This document shows positions 14,521-20,280 of a stretch of 33,531 nucleotides of DNA, in pieces. Source of the stretch: a virus. The notes beneath the pieces were generated by a model. That model was given only the letters and a program-made list of their open reading frames with translations. It did no database searches and had not been told where the DNA came from. The stretch covers positions 1 through 33,531 of the IMG/VR virus record IMGVR_UViG_3300033149_004194. One strand, written 5' to 3'. The first letter of the stretch is position 1. The number at the start of each line of letters is the position of its first letter. A program made the position numbers and the translations under genes.

Positions 14521-15150
14521 ATGCCTTATCCAAATGAACATGCTTGTAGATTACTACCACCTATTAAGGATGCAAATACTAATCGTATAAATAATGATAG
14601 AGAGCACAATGGTAAATCTTATGATGTGATCTATCAAGAGCAAGAGAATGGTAAATTTGCACAGCAAGCTTTTAGATATGATCGGACTAAGTGGTCTGCA
14701 AGTGAAGCTGAATCGCATTGTAAAAGCCATAATGGCACTTTTGAGGCTGCATTGGGCAAGGATATGACTAAGCCTGATGTTAAAATTTTGTTCAAAGATA
14801 AAAAGAAGCAAATTGTTTTCGGTGTTGTTTTTGAGCCAGATTTTGTTGATGCTCATGATGAATGGATTAGTAAAGATGATATCGAAGAAGCTGCTTTTAA
14901 TTATCTTGTCAATTACAGAAATACAAAGCTGAGTCATAAAGTTGATATTAATGAGGATGTGCAACTTGTTGCAAGTATGCCAATACCTGGTGATATGACT
15001 TATAATGGCACGTTGATTAAGGCTGGAACATGGCTAGTCGCTCACAGAATAAAAGATAATGATCTTTGGGAAGCTATAGAAAAAGATACCATCGTTGGTT
15101 ATTCTGCGGGTGGAACTAAAATTTTTGTACAAGGGGGTGATAATAAATAG
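14521..15150 (+). CDS. Prohead protease, XkdF type
   Basis: This 209-residue protein resembles the putative phage serine protease XkdF, which trims head proteins during prohead maturation. Typical segments are VFEPDFVDAHDEWISKDDIEEAAFNYL (about 103-129), LSHKVD (138-142), VASMPIP (150-156), AGTWLVAHRI (168-177) and LWEAIEKDTIVGYSAGG. I chose ATG 14521 because a strong AAAGGAGG lies five bases upstream. The longer frame from 14425 would add a hydrophobic leader overlapping the previous gene. Relatives often carry the scaffold domain in the same chain, but here it is in the next gene. Confidence 0.8.
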   Translation: MPYPNEHACRLLPPIKDANTNRINNDREHNGKSYDVIYQEQENGKFAQQAFRYDRTKWSASEAESHCKSHNGTFEAALGKDMTKPDVKILFKDKKKQIVFGVVFEPDFVDAHDEWISKDDIEEAAFNYLVNYRNTKLSHKVDINEDVQLVASMPIPGDMTYNGTLIKAGTWLVAHRIKDNDLWEAIEKDTIVGYSAGGTKIFVQGGDNK

Positions 15151-15187
15151 GCTAGGGTATAAGGTTTAATCTTTATTAGGTGATATT

Positions 15188-16075
15188 ATGGCAAAACAAA
15201 TTAAACCTTTTGTTGCAGAGATTTCGCTGGCATTTGATCCGGCAAATCAAAAAAAGTTTCTTATGAAGAAGGAGGCTAAAATGCCAAAGAGTTTAATAAA
15301 AATTCTTCAATCTGAAGATGCGCTGGTCAAAGAAACTGCAATTGATGCTGCTTTGGAGGCTATTTCTAAAACCAATAAAATGTCTAAAGATGCACAATCC
15401 GCTGTTAAAGGTGCATTGAAGATATTGACGGCTTTTGAAAAAGAGCTACCGGAAGGTGTTCTTTCAACATTGTTTAAGGACATACCGGAATATGAGGTTT
15501 TTATAGCATCCAGTCCTGCAGAAACTGATGCAGACAGAGACGTACGTCTCAAAAAGGAGCGTGAGGTCTTGGAGAAAGAGATTCGAGAGGCTGTTACTAT
15601 AGAAGTTAGAGCTGCTTTGGAGAAAGAATACAAAGGAGGCGATGCAGAAATGAAAAAGACTATTACAGATCTCACAACCCAAGTTTCCACGCTGAAAAAA
15701 GATCTTGATGAAAGCAAAGATGAAAAGCGTAGAGGTGAAATAACTACGATGCTCAAGGAAATAAACGTCATTGGTGATGTGGAAAAAATGACAAGGTCTC
15801 TTTTTACTCTGGAAAAGATGGACAAAGAGATGTTTAAAGATGAGATGAAAAGATTGACTGAGACCAGTACACTTCTTGAACAGTCCGAGCTTTTCAAAGA
15901 GCAAGGATCAAATGGTGAAGGCGATCTTAGTGGTTCAAAACCAGCTTATAAAAAGCTAGTGGGACTTGTTAAAGATCTCATGAACAAAGAAAAATTGAAG
16001 GAATCAGAAGCCTGGATACGGGTAGGCAAAGAGAATCCAACTCTGTATAAAGAATACAGGGAAGGTGCAAAATAA
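15188..16075 (+). CDS. Capsid scaffold-like protein
   Basis: This 295-residue, highly charged protein is mostly predicted helix and coiled coil (Lys/Glu-rich between about 110 and 230), the usual build of a phage scaffold. Its first residues (VAEISLAFDPANQKKFLMKKE) look like the linker that follows the protease domain in XkdF proteins, so protease and scaffold may derive from one split gene. ATG 15188 follows AGGTGA. Two internal in-frame ATGs have better ribosome sites: M32 at 15281 (AGAAGGAGG) and M155 at 15650 (AAAGGAGG ten bases before). The decoration protein and major capsid genes follow immediately, as expected for a scaffold. Confidence 0.7.
   Translation: MAKQIKPFVAEISLAFDPANQKKFLMKKEAKMPKSLIKILQSEDALVKETAIDAALEAISKTNKMSKDAQSAVKGALKILTAFEKELPEGVLSTLFKDIPEYEVFIASSPAETDADRDVRLKKEREVLEKEIREAVTIEVRAALEKEYKGGDAEMKKTITDLTTQVSTLKKDLDESKDEKRRGEITTMLKEINVIGDVEKMTRSLFTLEKMDKEMFKDEMKRLTETSTLLEQSELFKEQGSNGEGDLSGSKPAYKKLVGLVKDLMNKEKLKESEAWIRVGKENPTLYKEYREGAK
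15266..15283 (+). promoter_or_regulatory. Internal ribosome site and start (M32) in scaffold gene
   Basis: AGAAGGAGG (15266-15274) is followed after six bases by the in-frame ATG 15281. It is much stronger than the AGGTGA before the annotated start, so a 264-residue form lacking the XkdF-like linker is likely also made, or may be the main product. Confidence 0.5.
15632..15652 (+). promoter_or_regulatory. Internal ribosome site and start (M155) in scaffold gene
   Basis: AAAGGAGG (15632-15639) precedes the in-frame ATG 15650 by ten bases. It would give a 141-residue C-terminal product, comparable to nested scaffolds such as lambda Nu3. The same bases encode the residues YKGGD, so the match could be incidental. 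Confidence 0.4.
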
Positions 16076-16103
16076 TTAATGCCAATTAATTGGAGGTCAA
16101 ATT

Positions 16104-16478
16104 ATGGCGGTCGAACAAAGAATTTATGATCTCACATTACAGGCGCAGGAAGATCTATCTACAAAACAGTTTTACTGGGGTGCTGGATCAGGAGAATTTG
16201 GTGTTGCATTGTCTGGTGCTGCTGATGAAGATCTTGTTGGTATTATCCAAAATAAGCCAACGACCACAAGAACTGCGTCTGAGATTAGACGTGTTGGTAT
16301 CTCCAAAATGATTTGCGGAGGTGCTATCACAGTATGGGATAAAGTTACGTCTGATGCTGCTGGTAAAGGTGTAACTGCGTCCGATGGTGAAAGGTACGGA
16401 GCTATAGCTCTTGAAGCTGGTGTAAATGGTAGAATAATCAGCGTCCTCATGGAGTTTGGCTACGTTGAAATGAGTTAA
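16104..16478 (+). CDS. Capsid decoration protein (DUF2190-type)
   Basis: This 124-residue beta-rich, Gly/Ala-rich protein resembles DUF2190 head-stabilising proteins that bind the outside of the capsid lattice. The segment RRVGISKMICGGAITVWDKVTSDAAGKGV is typical: a repeated beta pattern with a conserved G-x-A-x3-GD/WD-type turn. It lies directly before the major capsid gene and after the scaffold gene, the usual place for a decoration protein, and has a strong GGAGG site. No enzyme motif is seen. Confidence 0.75.
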   Translation: MAVEQRIYDLTLQAQEDLSTKQFYWGAGSGEFGVALSGAADEDLVGIIQNKPTTTRTASEIRRVGISKMICGGAITVWDKVTSDAAGKGVTASDGERYGAIALEAGVNGRIISVLMEFGYVEMS

Positions 16479-16503
16479 TTTTTAATTTTGAAGGAGGCTT
16501 GCA

Positions 16504-17478
16504 ATGCCACAACCTACTGGATCAGATCTTCATATTGATGTATACTTGAGCAATCTAAGTATCGCTTATATGAATGAGCCTTCAGCTTATATTGCAGACA
16601 GGGTCTTTCCTGTGGTGATGACACCCAAACAATCGGATAAATATCCGATCTATGAGAAAGACTACTGGTTTCGAGACGGGGCTGCTAAACGTGCAGTATT
16701 AACTGAAAGCGCTGGCGGAGGTTACGAGCTTGCAGACCCTGGGGAGTTCTTTTGTGATGAATGGGGTTATCACAAAGACATTCCAGATCAGGATATTTGG
16801 AACGAAGATGATATTTTTGACTTGGACCAGGAAGCTGTTGAGTTCGTTATCGAGAAGTTCCGAATACGCCGAGAGCGTGATTGGGCCAGTAAGTATTTTC
16901 AAACAGCTGTTTGGGGTACTGACTGGACAGGTGGTGTAGATTTTACTGCATGGTCTACGGCTGGTAGTACACCGATTCAAGATGTTGAAACTGCCAAGAC
17001 TACTGTAAAAGAATCTATTGCCTTAACACCAAATACACTGGTGGTTTCAGAGAAAGTTTTTGCTACTCTCAAAAATCATGCAGCTGTTCTTGATCGGTTT
17101 AAATATACACAATCTGGTGTTATTACAGAGGCTTTACTTGCTTTGGTTTTTGGCGTAGATAATTTCTTTGTAGCTAGTGCTGTATATGCATCTAATGCTG
17201 AAGGAGATGCTGAGGTCATGGACTTTATTGTTTCCGAAACAGATGCTTTGCTCGTTTATGTGCAGCCCAGGCCTGCTAAAAGACGTCCTTCTGGTGGTTA
17301 TACTTTCAGATGGTCACGTCCTATGATCAAGGGCAGAGAAGGGGAACCTTTGGCTGTAACTATAAAGAGATTCTATATGGAATCGGTTGCAGGTACAAGA
17401 ATTGAAGGCGGAGTTTTTGAAGATCTTAAACTCGTAGCTTCAGACTGTGGTCTTTTCTTTAGCGGAGCGATTGCTTAA
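16504..17478 (+). CDS. Major capsid protein
   Basis: This 324-residue protein should form the icosahedral shell. The N-terminal region has the pattern seen in this capsid family (LSIAYMNEPSAYIADRVFPVV, about 18-38; KQSDKYPIYEKDYWFRD, 42-58; then ESAGGGYEL). The C-terminal half has the alternating strands and NTLVVSEKVFATLKNH segment expected of an HK97-like A-domain. There is no sign of an N-terminal delta domain, in agreement with the separate scaffold gene. AAGGAGG lies before the ATG at 16504. Neighbours are the decoration protein upstream and connector genes downstream. Confidence 0.88.
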   Translation: MPQPTGSDLHIDVYLSNLSIAYMNEPSAYIADRVFPVVMTPKQSDKYPIYEKDYWFRDGAAKRAVLTESAGGGYELADPGEFFCDEWGYHKDIPDQDIWNEDDIFDLDQEAVEFVIEKFRIRRERDWASKYFQTAVWGTDWTGGVDFTAWSTAGSTPIQDVETAKTTVKESIALTPNTLVVSEKVFATLKNHAAVLDRFKYTQSGVITEALLALVFGVDNFFVASAVYASNAEGDAEVMDFIVSETDALLVYVQPRPAKRRPSGGYTFRWSRPMIKGREGEPLAVTIKRFYMESVAGTRIEGGVFEDLKLVASDCGLFFSGAIA

Positions 17479-17505
17479 CCGCTCTTTGTAAGTTCACCAA
17501 GTGAA
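17461..17505 (+). terminator. Possible attenuator hairpins after capsid gene
   Basis: AGCGG (17461-17465) pairs with CCGCT (17479-17483) across the capsid stop codon, with an inner AGC/GCT pair. TTCAC/GTGAA (17493-17497, 17501-17505) forms a second small hairpin. No T-run follows, so complete termination is unlikely. mRNA protection or partial attenuation after an abundant protein is possible. Confidence 0.3.
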
Positions 17506-17527
17506 GTTACGGTGAGAGGAGGTTAAG

Positions 17528-17932
17528 ATGACTTTCAGTTATGATACTGCAGATCTTAGTACAGAGCTAAATAAGATACGTCTGTATATAGGTGATGTAG
17601 ATTCTAATGATGTGCTACTGGAAAATGAAGAAATTGCACTCATACAAGCCGACAGTTCAACTTTTTTGAAAAGATGTGCTGAGTGCTGTCGGCTTATTTG
17701 TGCAAAAGTCATAAGAAGAGTAGATGGCAAATTTGGTAATCTTACAGAGAAGTCTAGCTCTATCTATGATCATTATAAAGAAAAGGCTGACACCTTTGAT
17801 AGTCTAAGTTCATCTAGTTATCCTTGGATGGGTTCATTGTATCAGGATGATAAAGATGACATGGAAGATGAACAAGATGATGGCACATATACTGCACCTT
17901 CTTTTAGACGAGGTGCAATGGATAATAAATGA
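17528..17932 (+). CDS. Head-tail connector adaptor (gp6-like)
   Basis: This 134-residue helical protein resembles HK97 gp6-type adaptors that form a ring under the portal. Characteristic elements are KIRLYIGDVDSNDVLLENEEI (about 16-36), then a Cys/Ala-rich helix (CAECCRLICAKVIRRVDGKFG) and the SSSIYDHYKEKAD helix. The acidic C-terminus may be disordered. It lies straight after the capsid gene, behind a GAGGAGG ribosome site, and overlaps the next gene by four bases (ATGA). Family identification relies on pattern and position. Confidence 0.75.
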   Translation: MTFSYDTADLSTELNKIRLYIGDVDSNDVLLENEEIALIQADSSTFLKRCAECCRLICAKVIRRVDGKFGNLTEKSSSIYDHYKEKADTFDSLSSSSYPWMGSLYQDDKDDMEDEQDDGTYTAPSFRRGAMDNK

Positions 17933-18240
17933 AACGTTTAGGCCAGTATTTGAAAGATACAATTACAGTAGTTAAAGTTACTTTATCATCTGGAGATAGG
18001 ACAGAAGTCCAAGTTCCTGGTATAAAATGTGCCATTTTTAAAAATAGAGTATTTGTTAGATCACCAGCTGGAGATTATTATGAGGATAAGACTTTTATAG
18101 GTTTACCATATGACACTGATATTACTATGCAAGATGATGTCATTGTAAATTCTGTGCAACGTCCTGTAAAAGATATAACTCCTGTAAGAGAATCTAGGCA
18201 TTCATCTGCTATAGATCATATTGAGGTAGAAATTGGCTGA
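17929..18240 (+). CDS. Head closure / stopper protein
   Basis: This 103-residue, mostly beta protein sits where small head-completion (stopper, SPP1 gp16-like) proteins are found, between the adaptor and the tail-completion protein. The pattern is a beta-barrel with Val/Ile strands (TITVVKVTL, VPGIKCAIF, VFVRSPAGDYY) and a loop that could plug the portal. There is no other recognisable motif. It overlaps the gene before by four bases and the next by eight. The identification is mainly from gene order. Confidence 0.6.
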   Translation: MKRLGQYLKDTITVVKVTLSSGDRTEVQVPGIKCAIFKNRVFVRSPAGDYYEDKTFIGLPYDTDITMQDDVIVNSVQRPVKDITPVRESRHSSAIDHIEVEIG

Positions 18241-18694
18241 GATCACTGTAGATGTAACAAATTTTAAAGCACTTTCAATTTTAGCTACTAAAAGAGTTCT
18301 TAATGCGTCTGAAAGAGGTATGAAATTAGCCGTTCTATCTTTTATGGATGACTGTTTAAAAGAAGACCCTGCATGCCCACAGAGAAGTGGTGCTATGGCT
18401 GCTAGTCATTCTGGTTTTGTGGATAATAAACTAGTAGGTATTTCTCATGTACTAGTTACTGGTAAAGGTAAAGCAACGCCTCTAAGATTTATCGGTACTG
18501 CATCTAAAGATTTGGTTGGCAGTTTAGTAGTTCACAAACCTTATGCAGCTGCACAACATGAAGGTAGTCAATCTAGTGTATCTTATAAGAAATATACCAA
18601 GCCTGGAACCGGTAAAAAATGGGTTGAATCTAAACTTCTAAGGCATTTTAGTTTGTATTTTTCTATGATTGCTAGTGAGATAAAAAAATTATGA
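18233..18694 (+). CDS. HK97 gp10-like tail completion protein
   Basis: This 153-residue protein resembles HK97 gp10-type minor tail proteins that join head and tail. It has a helical N-terminus (SILATKRVLNASERGMKLAV), the segment CPQRSGAMAASHSGFV, and the hallmark KPYAAAQHEG (about 105-114), followed by the short C-terminal helix common in this family. The start is TTG at 18233, because no ATG lies before the conserved region and a GAGGT site is correctly spaced. It overlaps the previous gene by eight bases. Rare start use may keep its level low. Confidence 0.75.
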   Translation: MAEITVDVTNFKALSILATKRVLNASERGMKLAVLSFMDDCLKEDPACPQRSGAMAASHSGFVDNKLVGISHVLVTGKGKATPLRFIGTASKDLVGSLVVHKPYAAAQHEGSQSSVSYKKYTKPGTGKKWVESKLLRHFSLYFSMIASEIKKL

Positions 18695-19068
18695 GTTTAG
18701 TTTTAGACATAGCTACTTATATTGCTACTAATAGTGCTCTAGTACTTAATACATCTATATTTATAGGTGAAGAGCCGTCAAATGTTGCAAACACATATGC
18801 TCTTGTAATGCCTTCTCCAGGTGGCTTTGATAATGAATCAGGAGTGGAATTTAGGCCTATACAAATACTTTGCTATGCTTTGTCTTTTATTGATGCTGAG
18901 ATATTAGCATATACAATTTATAATCTTTTAAAAAATAAGCCTGGATTTGATACTGTTAGTAGCGTTTTCTATTGTGAAGTCTTAGGCAGCCCTTATCCTG
19001 CAGATAGAGATACTAGAGGCAGGTTTGTTTTCAGTTTAAATTTTATGATTAAGAAAATAACAACTTAA
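18691..19068 (+). CDS. Tail terminator protein
   Basis: This 125-residue alpha/beta protein occupies the position of the tail terminator, directly between the gp10-like protein and the tube. The pattern fits minor capsid/tail-terminator proteins: an N-terminal helix (LVLDIATYIATNSAL), strand segments FIGEEPS and YALVMPSPGG, the central FRPIQILCYALS, and the C-terminal strand RFVFSLNFMIKK. It would cap the growing tube and bind the head. The start overlaps the previous stop (ATGA). Confidence 0.68.
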   Translation: MSLVLDIATYIATNSALVLNTSIFIGEEPSNVANTYALVMPSPGGFDNESGVEFRPIQILCYALSFIDAEILAYTIYNLLKNKPGFDTVSSVFYCEVLGSPYPADRDTRGRFVFSLNFMIKKITT

Positions 19069-19083
19069 AAAAGGAGATATATC

Positions 19084-19602
19084 ATGGCAGTAGGTGATTT
19101 GGAATTAGGGCCATGTCAAGTGCTCTTTGGTGTTGAGGATGCAGAAGCTGACCTTGGTAGAACTGAGGGTGGTGTTACTGTTGATTGGAGTACAGATCTT
19201 GCCGATCTCATGTCAGACCAATATGGTACTCGACCGGAAGATCAGGTTATTACAGGCACAGGTGTTATTATCACTGTACCTCTTGCAGAGCAAACTTTTG
19301 TTAATCTTGGTATCGCTTTAAACCAAGATGTCTCTGCAGGCGGTGGGTTAATTGAAGGTGTAAGTCTTGTTGGTACAAAGCTGTCTACATTTGCACAAAG
19401 TTTGCTGCTTAAAAAATATGTAGATGGTTCTGTCTCTGCGAATAAAGACGATTGGGTGAGATTCCCTTATGCAGCGCCTCAAGGCAATTTTCAAACCATC
19501 TATAATAAAGATGGTCAAAGAATCATCGAAGTAGTGTTTATTGCTTTTCGTGATCCCACTACAAATGATCTGTATTACATTGGTGATGAGAGCGAGTCCT
19601 AA
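19084..19602 (+). CDS. Major tail tube protein
   Basis: This 172-residue beta-rich protein should assemble as hexameric rings of the tail tube. Features are LELGPCQVLFG near the start, the long Asp/Gly-rich segment ending in YGTRPEDQVITG, and the strand-rich C-terminal part closing with IIEVVFIAFRDP. It has one of the strongest ribosome sites in the window (AAAAAGGAG before the ATG at 19084), fitting a protein made in many copies. No added Ig-like domain is seen. Confidence 0.8.
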   Translation: MAVGDLELGPCQVLFGVEDAEADLGRTEGGVTVDWSTDLADLMSDQYGTRPEDQVITGTGVIITVPLAEQTFVNLGIALNQDVSAGGGLIEGVSLVGTKLSTFAQSLLLKKYVDGSVSANKDDWVRFPYAAPQGNFQTIYNKDGQRIIEVVFIAFRDPTTNDLYYIGDESES

Positions 19603-19630
19603 AATAACATTTTAAAAAAGGAGTTTTCAG

Positions 19631-19972
19631 ATGAAAACTGAAAAAAATGTTGACATTTTGTTAGAAGAGGGATCTTTGGAACTTACTATAGGTGGTAAGG
19701 TTTATACTATTGTAGACATTGGCTTAGATGCTTTCTTAAAAATGATGGGCACAAAGAAAACTATAGAGGATTCGTCCGATGAAGCATCAGATGAGGATCT
19801 CAGTGTTCTTCATAGCCAATTTGCTAATATTGTAGATGTCGATATTAGTGAGATTCAAAACATTGGTTTTAAAGCTATCGGTATTGCTATGAAATTTATA
19901 CAGGAATGGTTATATGATACCAATAGTGAAGAATTGCCTGATAAAAAAGATGCTAAACCATCCCGCCCTTAG
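19631..19972 (+). CDS. Tail assembly chaperone, upstream frame (gpG-like)
   Basis: This 113-residue acidic protein begins with beta strands (SLELTIGGKVYTIVDIGLDAFL), continues with a charged linker (EDSSDEASDEDL) and a helical C-terminus (GFKAIGIAMKFIQEWL), then a Lys/Pro-rich tail. Between tube and tape measure it should be the first tail chaperone, which coats the tape measure. A strong AAAAAGGAG site precedes it. Its stop TAG (19970-19972) abuts the next frame, with a candidate -1 slip on CCT/CCC giving a longer chaperone as in lambda G/GT. Confidence 0.75.
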   Translation: MKTEKNVDILLEEGSLELTIGGKVYTIVDIGLDAFLKMMGTKKTIEDSSDEASDEDLSVLHSQFANIVDVDISEIQNIGFKAIGIAMKFIQEWLYDTNSEELPDKKDAKPSRP

Positions 19973-20280
19973 ATGTGGCGTACTCTTTTGCTTTACTTGC
20001 ATCTTATTATGGATGGACTGATAATTATATACTTTCACTTACTGTGAGAAAATTTTTTCTATATTTAAATCAGATAGAAAAAATTGATGCTCGACTTGTC
20101 ATACGTTCATTTGATGCATCAGGTTATCCGCATATGAAAGACAGAGATAGATCAGCAATGGTACGCCACTATCAAAATATTATATGTCCCGAAATAGTTT
20201 CAAACCCTAAAGTTTCAAGAATAAAAGATTCTTGGAATAAACTTAGAAAGAGCAAACTTAGAGGTAGAAAAAATGCTTAG
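19957..20280 (+). CDS. Tail assembly chaperone, downstream frame (gpT-like)
   Basis: This frame is -1 relative to the gene before. It opens just after TAA 19954-19956 and runs to 20280. The first possible start is a GTG at 19975 without a ribosome site, so expression by frameshift is more likely than initiation. The fusion at CCT-TAG would be 216 residues. The encoded segment (FALLASYYGWTDNYILSLTVRKFFLYL...) has the helical character of lambda T-type domains and a basic C-terminus (KLRKSKLRGRKN). It overlaps the tape measure start by eight bases, as usual for this gene pair. Confidence 0.7.
   Translation, partial: TIPPLDVAYSFALLASYYGWTDNYILSLTVRKFFLYLNQIEKIDARLVIRSFDASGYPHMKDRDRSAMVRHYQNIICPEIVSNPKVSRIKDSWNKLRKSKLRGRKNA
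19966..19972 (+). promoter_or_regulatory. Candidate -1 frameshift at stop codon
   Basis: In frame the end reads CGC CCT TAG. One base back, the proline tRNA on CCT would re-pair with CCC (19966-19968), and reading continues TTA GAT GTG into the next frame. In the only usable window (19957-19972) this is the sole codon that re-pairs well after a -1 step. No classic X-XXY-YYZ heptamer is present. Confidence 0.45.

Noticed and set aside
14554-14964. 136-codon frame on the - strand
   Set aside because: Opposite to the well-supported protease gene, no ribosome site, Ile/Leu/Ser-rich shadow sequence.
15307-15897. 196-codon frame on the - strand
   Set aside because: It is the mirror of the coiled-coil scaffold gene. 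The Ser-rich composition (SLSI, FSRVK) is the usual complement of Lys/Glu codons.
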